Source: Cenarchaeum sp. (GTDB lineage: Archaea > Thermoproteota > Nitrososphaeria > Nitrososphaerales > Nitrosopumilaceae). From it: 62,464 nucleotides of DNA. The stretch spans positions 1-62,464 of the forward strand of contig JAHRAJ010000045.1 in NCBI GenBank assembly GCA_020027365.1, written 5' to 3'. Shown in pieces: positions 16,366-24,023 of the stretch. How positions within the stretch are numbered: position 1 is the stretch's first letter; every line of letters begins with the position of its first letter. Made by a program: the position numbers and the translations under genes. The notes under the pieces were generated by a model that saw only the letters and a program-made list of their open reading frames with translations, had not been told where the DNA came from and made no database searches.

Positions 16366-17031
16366 CTAGATTTTCAAGTCTGGGTTTTCAGACCTCATCT
16401 TCTCCCAGTCTGCCAGGAACTTTTCAAGCCCCGCATCCGTCAGGGGGTGGCCCAGCATCTTGTCCAGGACGGCAGGGGGGAGCGTCACAACATCGGCCCC
16501 GATCTTGGCCGCGTCCACCACGTGCTGCGGGTGCCGTACGCTTGCCACAAGAACCTGCGTGTCAAAGTCATAGTTTGAAAACACCTCTACAATCTCATCG
16601 ATCAGATCCATTCCGGTGTGCCCTATGTCATCAAGGCGCCCGATGAACGGGCTCACATACCTGGCACCCGCCTTGGCCGCCAGCAGCGCCTGGTTTGTGG
16701 AAAACACCAGCGTGACGTTTACCGGGATGCCTCCGCCGGAAAACTCCTTGCATGCCCGGAGCCCGTCTGCCGTCATCGGCACCTTTACCACCACGTTGTC
16801 ACCATACTCGCGGAGGCGGCGCCCCTCCTCCATCATTTTGTCATATCCGGTTGCGACCACCTCTAGACTTACGTCCCCCTTTACGATGGCGGCAATCTCG
16901 CGCATGTGTGACCGCGGATCGCCCCCCTCTTTTGCAAGAAGGCTCGGATTGGTCGTGATGCCGTCAAGCAGCCCCATGTCGTTAAACCGCCTTATCGAAT
17001 CCAAGTTTGCAGTATCCAGAAATATCTTCAC
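16366..17031 (-). CDS. tal: Transaldolase-family enzyme (TalC/fructose-6-phosphate aldolase type)
   Basis: A 221-residue short-form transaldolase acting in the non-oxidative pentose phosphate pathway. MKIFLDTANLDSIRRF and GITTNPSLL are the family's N-terminal signature; the Schiff-base lysine is K83 in VVVKVPMT; VNVTLVFSTNQALLAAKAGA and YVSPFIGRLDD complete the barrel. The QVLVASVRHPQHV segment is standard. It is the last gene of the operon TktN-Rpe, TktC, Tal, and its start overlaps the TktC stop by 4 bases. Whether it acts as transaldolase or as fructose-6-phosphate aldolase cannot be told from sequence alone; context favours transaldolase. Confidence 0.93.
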   Translation of the reverse strand: MKIFLDTANLDSIRRFNDMGLLDGITTNPSLLAKEGGDPRSHMREIAAIVKGDVSLEVVATGYDKMMEEGRRLREYGDNVVVKVPMTADGLRACKEFSGGGIPVNVTLVFSTNQALLAAKAGARYVSPFIGRLDDIGHTGMDLIDEIVEVFSNYDFDTQVLVASVRHPQHVVDAAKIGADVVTLPPAVLDKMLGHPLTDAGLEKFLADWEKMRSENPDLKI

Positions 17032-17999
17032 GTCCCGTCACTCCTACCTGCGACCCTTGCGGCCGTCTTGGCTATATTAACAGCTGTAATCCCGTGCTTT
17101 TCAAGCAGCAGCGGCACCTCGGCGTCGCGCGCAGACTCGCCGAAACTGTCCTGCACGCCAATCCGGGCCACTGGCACGGGCCGCGTGGCCGAGACGGTCT
17201 CGGCCACCGCCGATCCCATCCCGCCCACGATGTTGTGCTCTTCGCACGTGACTATGTATCCGGTCTCCCGCGCGGCCTTTTCCAGCGCGTCTGCATCCAC
17301 GGGCTTTACCGAAAACATGTCCAGCACCCGCGCCGACACCCCGTGCTCGCGTTGCAGCATCTCGGCCGCCTCTAGCGCCATCGCCACGGTAATCCCGCAT
17401 GCCGCAATCGTGCAGTCCCCGCCGTCGCGCATCGTTATGGCCCTTCCCACCTCAAACTCCCGCGAGTCCGGATGCACCACCGGCGTGGAGGACCTGGTCA
17501 TCCTCATGTAAAACGGCCCGTATGTTTTGGCCATCAGGCGGGTAAGCGCGTAAACGGCCGCGCCGTCTGCGGGTATGATCACGCGCATGTTGGGAATGGC
17601 CCGCATTATGGCCACATCCTCCACCTGCTGGTGCGATCCGCCGTCGGCCCCCACGGACAGCCCCCCATGGGACACGACCATCTTGACGTCGAGTCCCTGC
17701 CGGTCGGGCCCGCGCGTCGGATATGCCACCGAGTTTCTGATCTGATCAACGGCCCGTCCGGGCAGAAATATCGCATATGTGCTTGCAAACGGGATTTTGC
17801 CGGACGCGGCAAGGCCGGCGGACATGGACACCATGTTGGCCTCGGCAATCCCTACGTTGAAAAACCGGTCTGGAAACTCGCGTCCAAACCCGGCGGTCTT
17901 GAGAGATCCGGTAGTGTCGGCCCCCAGCACCACCACGTCGGGGTTTTGCCTGCCCAAATCCAGGAGCGCCCTCCCGTACTGGGTGCGCATGTCCGACAT
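17028..17999 (-). CDS. Transketolase C-terminal subunit
   Basis: A 323-residue protein carrying the pyrimidine-binding and C-terminal transketolase domains, to pair with the separately encoded N-terminal subunit. MRTQYGRALLDLG begins the Pyr domain; RFFNVGIAEANMVSMSAGLA includes the catalytic glutamate that activates thiamine diphosphate; SHGGLSVGADGGSHQ and the C-terminal domain from about residue 190 follow. The ATG at 17999 is chosen; a TTG at 18044 overlapping the upstream stop (TTGA) would add a Ser/Gly-rich lead of 15 residues. Four-base overlap with transaldolase. Split transketolase is usual in archaea. Confidence 0.92.
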   Translation of the reverse strand: MSDMRTQYGRALLDLGRQNPDVVVLGADTTGSLKTAGFGREFPDRFFNVGIAEANMVSMSAGLAASGKIPFASTYAIFLPGRAVDQIRNSVAYPTRGPDRQGLDVKMVVSHGGLSVGADGGSHQQVEDVAIMRAIPNMRVIIPADGAAVYALTRLMAKTYGPFYMRMTRSSTPVVHPDSREFEVGRAITMRDGGDCTIAACGITVAMALEAAEMLQREHGVSARVLDMFSVKPVDADALEKAARETGYIVTCEEHNIVGGMGSAVAETVSATRPVPVARIGVQDSFGESARDAEVPLLLEKHGITAVNIAKTAARVAGRSDGT

Positions 18000-18040
18000 C
18001 TCGGGGTTGTTGCCGCCGCCACCGCCGCCACTGCTACCGC

Positions 18041-19717
18041 TCAAGCCAGCAACCCCTCTTCTGAGGCCATCTTGGACAGCCGATCCTTTTTGACCCCCTC
18101 GTCGTGCAGTCCGATCCACCGGGTCACCATGCCGGGGCCTCCAAGCCGTGACGCGGCATGCAGCAAACACTTTCGCCGGGCCGACAAGACCGCCTCGCGA
18201 AACCCCCTGATCGCCGCCCGCACATCGGGCTGTCCCACCAGCGCCCCCCCTCCCACAAACGCCCGCGCCCCGTCCTCAAAGCACGCCCCCACGTTGTTCA
18301 GACCGACCCCCCCATCCGCCTCGATCACGCCGCCAAACCCACGGTCCTTCAAATCCCGCGCCAGTCGCGCCGTCTTTTCATGAATGGGTTCCATGTATTT
18401 TTGTCCAGACTTGCCGGGCACCACGGACATTACGATGACCTGATCAAGCGTGGGGACAAACCCGTGCGACCACCCGGGCAGTTCGGTATCCGGGTTTACC
18501 GCGAGGCCGACCCCAACCCCGTTTTGGCGCAGATGGTCATGTATCTCGCCAAACGACGACCCGTCGCACGCCTCGGCATGCACCGTGATGATGTCACTTC
18601 CGGCCTCCACATACCTGCGAACGTGCCGCTGGGGCTCCTGTATCATCAGGTGCGTGTCAAACGGGATTACCGTCAGGGGGCGCAGCTGTGCCACCTTGGA
18701 GTCGTCAAACGTCTTTTGCGGTACAAACCTGCCGTCCATTACGTCCAGGTGTATCATGTCGGCCCTGCCCTCCACGCACCTCTCCACCTCGCCGGCAAGG
18801 TTGGACATGTCCCCCGCTATGATGGACGGCGAGACGGCAAACTGCGCGTCCAGCTCCTCGTAGATTATCGGCGCAATCTCAGGGCTGGCGGCCTTGCCGT
18901 GCCACGCCGGGTTGTCCTCCATGTGCTCCACCGACTTGCCCTTTATCGTGCGCGCTATGATCATTGTCGGGGCGGCCGCGGCGCCGGAGCGGGCGCGGGA
19001 CAGCGCGTCGTCAAGCTGCTCGACCCGGTGACCGTCCACCTCGATCACGTTCCATCCAAACGCCCTCCACTTGTCCCCGGTCCTCCACCGCGAGGCGTCC
19101 CTCCACATCTCCGACAGGTCGTCGTCATCCCCCAGCCTGCGGTCAAGCGGCATCACCCTCTCGGTGTACGAGTCTTGCTGGATAAAGTTCCTGTCCAGTA
19201 TCACGGTCAGGTTGTCCAGCCCGTACTTGGCCGCCGTCATTGCCGCCTCCCACACCTGGCCCTCGTCGGTCTCGCCGTCTCCCATCACCGTGTACACCCG
19301 GTGGTCTGCCCCGTCCAGCCGCGCAGCCAGGGCGGCGCCCACCGAGAACGACAGCCCCGTCCCCAGCGAGCCGCCGCAAAACTCCACTCCCGGACACTTG
19401 AGATCCGGGTGTCCCTGCAGCCTCCCCCCAAAGCGCCTCAGCTCGGCCAGCTCCGATTCCGGGATGTACCCGGACACGGCCAGGTGGGAGTACAGTCCGG
19501 GGGCGGCGTGCCCCTTGGACAGCACCAGCCTGTCGCGTCCGTCCCACCCGGGACGGGCCGGATCGTGCCGCAGATGCTTGTAAAACAGGCACCCCATGAT
19601 CTCTGCCATGGAGAATGATCCCCCCGGATGCCCCGATCCGGCCGCGGTGGTGGCCTCGATCACAAGCTTGCGGGACCGCAGAACATTTCTCCGTACAAGG
19701 CAGTAGTTGGACACCAT
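18041..19717 (-). CDS. Fusion of transketolase N-terminal subunit and ribulose-phosphate 3-epimerase
   Basis: A 558-residue continuous frame. Residues 1-290 are the thiamine-diphosphate-binding transketolase half: GSGHPGGSFSMAEI, LSKGHAAPGLYSHLA, and the cofactor motif GDGETDEGQVWEAA near 147. From about 293 it becomes a full ribulose-5-phosphate 3-epimerase: FAVSPSIIAGDMSNL, HLDVMDG at 323-329 with both metal and catalytic residues, FDTHLM with H356, VVPGKSGQK at 433-440 and EADGGV with D468. The junction is exact and without a stop. A basic C-terminal extension of about 40 residues ends the protein. It leads the pentose phosphate operon, and its TATA element lies at 19739-19747. Confidence 0.9.
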   Translation of the reverse strand: MVSNYCLVRRNVLRSRKLVIEATTAAGSGHPGGSFSMAEIMGCLFYKHLRHDPARPGWDGRDRLVLSKGHAAPGLYSHLAVSGYIPESELAELRRFGGRLQGHPDLKCPGVEFCGGSLGTGLSFSVGAALAARLDGADHRVYTVMGDGETDEGQVWEAAMTAAKYGLDNLTVILDRNFIQQDSYTERVMPLDRRLGDDDDLSEMWRDASRWRTGDKWRAFGWNVIEVDGHRVEQLDDALSRARSGAAAAPTMIIARTIKGKSVEHMEDNPAWHGKAASPEIAPIIYEELDAQFAVSPSIIAGDMSNLAGEVERCVEGRADMIHLDVMDGRFVPQKTFDDSKVAQLRPLTVIPFDTHLMIQEPQRHVRRYVEAGSDIITVHAEACDGSSFGEIHDHLRQNGVGVGLAVNPDTELPGWSHGFVPTLDQVIVMSVVPGKSGQKYMEPIHEKTARLARDLKDRGFGGVIEADGGVGLNNVGACFEDGARAFVGGGALVGQPDVRAAIRGFREAVLSARRKCLLHAASRLGGPGMVTRWIGLHDEGVKKDRLSKMASEEGLLA

Positions 19718-19738
19718 GGCAATACCCGCGCCAAATTG

Positions 19739-19747
19739 AATAAAAAT
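19739..19747 (-). promoter_or_regulatory. TATA element for the pentose phosphate operon
   Basis: Plus-strand aataaaaat is centred about 26 bases upstream of the ATG at 19717; a divergent TATA-like element at 19760-19767 serves the opposite gene. Confidence 0.5.
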
Positions 19748-19759
19748 CTATTTCCGAAA

Positions 19760-19767
19760 ATTTTAAT
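19760..19767 (+). promoter_or_regulatory. TATA element for the DCC-family gene
   Basis: attttaat centred about 26 bases before the ATG at 19790. Confidence 0.45.
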
Positions 19768-19789
19768 CGGGCGGGGGAGGCATCACGAC

Positions 19790-20413
19790 ATGCACAAGCC
19801 CGCCGCCGTTGCCCCCATCGTAATATACGACGACGGGTGCGGTCCGTGCACGCGTTTTGCGCGCGCGGTGCAAAGGCTCGCGGCCGGCGGCGGCGGCGGC
19901 GGCGGTGACGGCACCGCCCGCCCAAGGCTGGAGATCGTGGGGCACAACACCGCGCGGGGCGCGGCGCTGCGTGCAGGCGTGCTGAGATCGGCGCCGGATG
20001 CCGCCAACATGTTTTGGTTTGTGGGGACGCAGACCGCGTATGGCGGGAGATCCGCGCTGCTGCCGCTGGCCCTAGAGGTTGTCCGCATCAGGCTCTGCGG
20101 CGCACGCGGCACACGGCATGGGCAACGGCAGGGGCCGGCCGGGAGGGGCGGCATGGCGGCCTCCGCGTCCCTGCAACCACCACCACCGCCGCCACCACCA
20201 CCGGCGGAGGCGACGGCGGCGGCGGAGGAGGAGGACGGGGCCAGGACGTGCGGGACAACGTCGGGTGCGGCGGCGTGTGACTGCAAAAGGGGCGGCATGG
20301 CGGCGGCCGCCCTGACCCGCATGGCATACATGCTGTCGCAGCGCGGCAGGAAAATCACCATCAGCATCACCGGCGGCGGCGGTGACGATGCTGATGACGG
20401 CACTCAAGTCTAA
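19790..20413 (+). CDS. DCC/DUF393-family thiol-disulfide protein
   Basis: A 207-residue protein whose N-terminal part matches the DCC (DUF393) thioredoxin-like family: IVIYDDGCGPCTRFARAVQRL has the DxxC-xx-C-type redox motif, and NMFWFVGTQTAYGGRSALLPLAL matches the family's later segment. The family is thought to act in thiol exchange. Unusually, two low-complexity insertions are present: a Gly run (about 33-41) right after the first helix, and a Pro/Ala/Glu-rich stretch (about 128-150). The C-terminal half otherwise shows little conservation, so it may be decaying. Its 3-prime end overlaps the longest reading of the aminopeptidase gene. Confidence 0.65.
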   Translation: MHKPAAVAPIVIYDDGCGPCTRFARAVQRLAAGGGGGGGDGTARPRLEIVGHNTARGAALRAGVLRSAPDAANMFWFVGTQTAYGGRSALLPLALEVVRIRLCGARGTRHGQRQGPAGRGGMAASASLQPPPPPPPPPAEATAAAEEEDGARTCGTTSGAAACDCKRGGMAAAALTRMAYMLSQRGRKITISITGGGGDDADDGTQV

Positions 20414-20418
20414 AATAG
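20411..20418 (+). promoter_or_regulatory. TATA element for the leucyl aminopeptidase gene
   Basis: taaaatag ends about 20 bases before the ATG at 20439, centred 24 upstream; it lies inside or at the end of the preceding gene. Confidence 0.45.
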
Positions 20419-20438
20419 CGGTGCCGCGTCCGCACGTC

Positions 20439-22004
20439 ATGCAGCCATCCACCAGACTGTACAGGTCGACCGGCATGTTAAAGGCCGCCCGCAAGAGCAC
20501 CCACCAGCTGGTGTGCGCCTTTGTCGTGCAGGGCCCGTCATCCTCGTCGTCGGTCCTCAACCTAGACGCCGCGGACGCCGCCGTGGCGCGCGCCATAACC
20601 GAGGCCGCCGCCGAGATCGGGGGCAGGCTGGGAGCCACCTCCGTCGTCAGCACGCTTGGACGGGCAGAGGCGCACCGCGTCATGGTAGCCGGCATCGGCA
20701 AAAAAGAGACGGCCGACACGTTCCGGTTTGCGGCAGGCAGGATGGCCCAGAGGGCAAGGGAGATGGGTGTGGCAGAGTTTGTGGTCGCCGTCCCCAAAAA
20801 GGGCAGGCACTGCCGCGATCCAGAGGCGGCGGCCGCGCAGATTGTAGAGGGGGCCGCAATGTCACTCTCCTCGTTTGACGCGTACAAGTCTGAAAAGGCC
20901 AAGAGGGCGCCGAGGCTGGGGTTGCTGGTACACGATACGACCCCGGCGGTAAGGCGGGCGGTGGCGCGGGCCGAGGCGGCCGCCGGCGCGGTGGTTTTCA
21001 CGAGGGGTGTCGCCAACATGCCGCCCAACGACTGCACGCCCGCCGAGCTTGCAAAGATCGCCGGGTCGCTTGCAAAAGGCCGCAACAGCGCAGGCAAAAA
21101 GGGGGGCAGGATCAAGTGCACCACAATCTCGGGCGCGGCGCTCAAAAGCCGCGGGTTTGGTGGAATCGCCGCCGTTGGCGGCGGGAGTGTCAACGAGCCC
21201 AGACTGATCATACTAGAGTACAGGAGGGGCGGCAAAGGATCAAAGACTGCAAAAAAAGCAAGGCCCATAGTCCTGGTCGGCAAGGCCGTGACATTTGACA
21301 CGGGCGGCATATCGATAAAGCCGGGTGAAAAGATGGACGAGATGAAGTTTGACAAGTGCGGGGGGTGCACCGTGATGGGGATAATAAAGGCGGCCGCCGA
21401 GCTGGAGATGCCACACGACATAATCGCGCTGATACCCGCGGTTGAAAACATGCCAGACGGCAGATCATACAGGCCCGGTGACATCATAAGGCTGTACAGC
21501 GGCAAGACGGCCGAGATTATCAACACCGACGCCGAGGGCAGGCTGATCCTGGCAGACGCGCTGGCATATGGCGAAAAGACGTACGCGCCGCACACCATCA
21601 TAGACTTTGCCACGCTGACGGGCGCGTGCATCGTGGCGCTTGGAAACAACGTGGCCGGGATGGTTACAAACAGCCAGGGGCTGGCCGACCGCTTTGCCGA
21701 GTCGTCTTCCAGCACGGCCGAGGAGGTGTGGCGCCTGCCCATCAACGACGACTATTCATCCATGATAAAGTCAGAGGTGGCCGACATCAAGAACATGGGG
21801 GTCGGAAGGGCCGCCGGCACGATCGCGGCCGCCGCGTTCCTCAAAGAGGCCATCGCAGACGATACGCCGTGGGTGCACTTTGATATTGCAGGCGTTGCAT
21901 GGACGCAGCCGGCCACCAGGGAAAGGCCGTACAACCCGCGGGGTGCCACCGGCTTTGGGGTGAGGCTGGTCTTGGACTATCTGGACAGGCTGTCGCCGGA
22001 CTAG
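20439..22004 (+). CDS. pepA: Leucyl aminopeptidase (M17 cytosol aminopeptidase)
   Basis: About 521 residues of an M17 zinc aminopeptidase that removes N-terminal residues from peptides in the cytosol. The catalytic half is clear: VGKAVTFDTGGISIKPG carries the catalytic lysine and a metal aspartate, KCGGCTVMG follows, and NTDAEGRLILADAL supplies metal ligands plus the catalytic arginine. TLTGACIVALG is also typical. The N-terminal half is less conserved, with Ser-rich (GPSSSSSV) and Lys/Gly-rich (GGKGSKTAKK) loops. I chose the ATG at 20439 from the TATA position; 20382 and 20475 are alternatives. Its stop shares the CTAG at 22001-22004 with a convergent zinc-finger gene. Confidence 0.9.
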   Translation: MQPSTRLYRSTGMLKAARKSTHQLVCAFVVQGPSSSSSVLNLDAADAAVARAITEAAAEIGGRLGATSVVSTLGRAEAHRVMVAGIGKKETADTFRFAAGRMAQRAREMGVAEFVVAVPKKGRHCRDPEAAAAQIVEGAAMSLSSFDAYKSEKAKRAPRLGLLVHDTTPAVRRAVARAEAAAGAVVFTRGVANMPPNDCTPAELAKIAGSLAKGRNSAGKKGGRIKCTTISGAALKSRGFGGIAAVGGGSVNEPRLIILEYRRGGKGSKTAKKARPIVLVGKAVTFDTGGISIKPGEKMDEMKFDKCGGCTVMGIIKAAAELEMPHDIIALIPAVENMPDGRSYRPGDIIRLYSGKTAEIINTDAEGRLILADALAYGEKTYAPHTIIDFATLTGACIVALGNNVAGMVTNSQGLADRFAESSSSTAEEVWRLPINDDYSSMIKSEVADIKNMGVGRAAGTIAAAAFLKEAIADDTPWVHFDIAGVAWTQPATRERPYNPRGATGFGVRLVLDYLDRLSPD

Positions 22005-22147
22005 TATCCCCGGCTGTTCCGGTCCGGCCTGCCACCGTCGGCGGAGGAGTTTCTCCACCCGTGCTTTTCCATCATGTGGTTTAGCAGCCGGATGTCGTTG
22101 TCGCATGACTGGCCGCACACCATGCAGGTTATCGTCGAGGCGGGCAT
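22001..22147 (-). CDS. C2H2-type zinc-finger microprotein
   Basis: A 48-residue frame, MPASTITCMVCGQSCDNDI..., with one C2H2 finger: C8 and C11 in TCMVCG, H24 and H29 in LLNHMMEKHG, spaced as in classical fingers. The last 18 residues are polar. Small single-finger proteins of this kind are common in Thaumarchaeota and other archaea and probably bind nucleic acid. The stop codon is shared in antisense with pepA through the palindrome CTAG. The 5S rRNA lies just upstream on the same strand, so it could be read from the 5S promoter region or from an unseen one. Confidence 0.7.
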   Translation of the reverse strand: MPASTITCMVCGQSCDNDIRLLNHMMEKHGWRNSSADGGRPDRNSRGY

Positions 22148-22213
22148 GCAACGGCGGGGCAGCCGCCCCGATTAAAACCGAGCTGTACACATTGATGATG
22201 ATGATGAGGATTA

Positions 22214-22331
22214 GATGCCAGCACCACTGCTTCCCAAGAGCTCTCGCATCTAAGTAGCACAGTGGCGACACCAGGTTTGACTTCCAAGTTCGGAATGGGA
22301 TTGGGTCGCACCCTGACGCTATGGCCGGCTT
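22214..22331 (-). rRNA. rrf: 5S ribosomal RNA
   Basis: About 118 bases with the 5S fold. The ends pair: gccggc near the 5-prime end (22324-22329 on the complement) with gctggc near the 3-prime end (22217-22222). Conserved internal segments read cgacccaatcccattccgaa and ggtgtcgccactgtgct on the minus strand, matching archaeal loops B and C. No 16S or 23S is adjacent, which is normal in this lineage where 5S is unlinked. Ends may be off by a few bases. Confidence 0.92.
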
Positions 22332-22354
22332 GAATCGGGGGCAGGCAATGCCCC

Positions 22355-22363
22355 TATTAAGTC
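22355..22363 (-). promoter_or_regulatory. TATA element for the 5S rRNA
   Basis: Minus-strand cttaatagg, about 27 bases upstream of the predicted 5-prime end at 22331. Confidence 0.55.
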
Positions 22364-22660
22364 AACCCCGCGCCCATCAAGATCCGTGACGTCCGTCACA
22401 GCACGTGATATTGCCTCCTGTGGCACTGCCCCGGCCGCCCTGTTCGTCCCCTTGACAATATTCACGCCGCAGTCAACCTGCTTTTCCATCCCCATTGGTT
22501 ATTACACACTTGGACGTGGCACATCCGGCCGCCGCTTGCCTGATGGCCGTGTGACATACCGCATACAAATCATCTACCAAACCGGGCATTGTGTTTTTTG
22601 GATGTATTTAGACACAGTGCTATCGGGTGGGGAAAAGGCCAGACGCAGGGCCGGGGCCCG
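22364..22660. other. Spacer between 5S rRNA and HNH gene
   Basis: About 300 bases without a supported gene. It holds an inverted repeat gtgacg/cgtcac with a 2-base spacer (22386-22399). A minus-strand open frame (22321-22489, about 56 codons, beginning MEKQVDCGVNIVKG) runs into the 5S region; it faintly recalls the C-terminus of sugar-epimerase proteins but is too weak to call. Confidence 0.4.
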
Positions 22661-23677
22661 CTACGGGCTCTGCCGGACTGGAAAGTTTTTGATTATGGGA
22701 TAACCGTGGTTGATGGCGTTGCAATAGTGCCAGCATATGTCTCGATTTCCATAACTGAGCATATGCATGGACCTTTCCATCATCTCGTTTTGCGTCCTGT
22801 ACAGCTCGTTGCGCTCGGCAAGCCTGTCGATGTACGAGTGCGGCGGGAGGCTGCCAAGCTTTGTACAGTTGCACCTCTGACAGGCCAGAACCAGATTCCA
22901 CATCTCCGTATCACCCACATAGTCGTATGGGATTACATGATCTACATGTGTGCTTTTTCTCGTCCCAAGCGCGTTTCCGCAGTAAAAACACGAGTTGCTC
23001 ATGGGTGACAGGTGCGGATAATACTTTCCCTGATCCCGAGGCCCCACCGCATCGTCCGATAGCTTTCTAGCCAGATTGGGTATTCCAAAGTTGAGCCTTT
23101 CAAGAAACCGCATCCATGCGAGTGTTACCATGCGCATGAGAGGCACATAGTTGCGCCGCATAAACTCCATGGCGTCGGGATTCAACAGTATCCCGCCCCC
23201 CGGGTCGACCTTCTTGTTGTTAGCCGAATCCTTGTACTCTTTTGCATAATACTCGAAAAATACGCGCCTTTCATCCCTCCCCACCGTTTGGAATCTGGGA
23301 ATCACGTCGTCAAAACACATCTTGGTTATCTCTGAGACGCACCGATTAACCCCCTTCCCCTCCTCCCTTACAAGCTCCGTAAACGACGCGTACGGGTACA
23401 CCTCCTTGCCAAACTCTTTCCGTATTATCGTTATGATCACGGGTTTTTGTTTTTTGGGACCCTGCCGGAGCCGCGACTTGCACTCCTGCATCCAGTAATA
23501 CCTGAAAAAGCTCCGTGCAATCTTCGCATACCTCACCTTGGCATCCCCTCCCCTGTTGCTGTGCTCCAGCAGGAATCTGGCCAGGGCAAACTTGTACGTG
23601 TTGTTGTTAGACCCGCGTTCGACTATGCCCACAAACGCCTTTTGAAACTCGTCGTCGGTCATACAGACAAACTTCAT
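22661..23677 (-). CDS. HNH endonuclease domain protein
   Basis: A 338-residue protein with a C-terminal HNH nuclease: zinc knuckle C230-FY-C233 and C266-QR-C269 flank THVDHVIPY (catalytic H244, D246, H247) and the MWNLVLAC asparagine (N261). The helical N-terminus has NNNTYKFALARFLLE, a segment shared by stand-alone HNH proteins related to restriction nucleases. Lys/Arg-rich stretches suit DNA binding. A good TATA element is 27 bases upstream of the ATG. It sits alone beside the 5S rRNA with no methylase or toxin partner, and codon use is a little more AT-rich than in neighbours, suggesting transfer. DNA target unknown. Confidence 0.85.
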   Translation of the reverse strand: MKFVCMTDDEFQKAFVGIVERGSNNNTYKFALARFLLEHSNRGGDAKVRYAKIARSFFRYYWMQECKSRLRQGPKKQKPVIITIIRKEFGKEVYPYASFTELVREEGKGVNRCVSEITKMCFDDVIPRFQTVGRDERRVFFEYYAKEYKDSANNKKVDPGGGILLNPDAMEFMRRNYVPLMRMVTLAWMRFLERLNFGIPNLARKLSDDAVGPRDQGKYYPHLSPMSNSCFYCGNALGTRKSTHVDHVIPYDYVGDTEMWNLVLACQRCNCTKLGSLPPHSYIDRLAERNELYRTQNEMMERSMHMLSYGNRDICWHYCNAINHGYPIIKNFPVRQSP

Positions 23678-23699
23678 CTGATTACCGCATGCCCAAACT

Positions 23700-23708
23700 C
23701 TATATAAC
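23700..23708 (-). promoter_or_regulatory. TATA element for the HNH gene
   Basis: ctatataac centred 27 bases upstream of the ATG at 23677. Confidence 0.65.
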
Positions 23709-23996
23709 TTCGCGGCGACGACACGCGCACATCCGCCGCCCCAGCCGCCGGCGGGTGAGGCAGGCGGATCCGCCGGGGTGCCGATGTGCCATCTATGATT
23801 TCTACACAGCAGACCACATCACACGCCCCAACGCCTGATTATGCGATGATTACGGCGCGAAGCGGTGTGCCAATGTAATTTGCGGCAGGATCGTGGGGTC
23901 AACCACGCCTATCCGGCTCTACAAGTAGGAAGACCACCACCTGTGGTGAATGTTTGATGGGTGAATAGCCTCATGCGCCAGCGCCGTCAAAAGGGG
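23709..23996. other. Intergenic region with two palindromes
   Basis: Divergent spacer of about 290 bases. It contains the perfect 12-base palindrome ggcggatccgcc (23763-23774) and a hairpin caccac/gtggtg with a 2-base loop (23935-23948). I found no open frame with coding character and no convincing C/D or H/ACA RNA boxes. Confidence 0.45.
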
Positions 23997-24004
23997 TATT
24001 AAGC
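23997..24004 (+). promoter_or_regulatory. TATA element for the ABCE1 gene
   Basis: tattaagc centred about 24 bases before the ATG at 24024. Confidence 0.5.
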
Positions 24005-24023
24005 GCAAATCCCGAGCCGTCCC

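Noticed and set aside
20072..21745. Long minus-strand open frame opposite pepA
   Set aside because: It is the antisense shadow of a GC-rich gene; pepA has all M17 motifs and the shadow has none.
22321..22489. Minus-strand frame MEKQVDCGVNIVKG... between 5S rRNA and HNH gene as a sugar-epimerase remnant
   Set aside because: Resemblance is slight, a stop lies just upstream in frame, and the frame enters the 5S region.
23880..24000. Possible C/D box small RNA upstream of the ABCE1 gene
   Set aside because: gatg and ctga words occur, but no C and D boxes with proper spacing and terminal stem.
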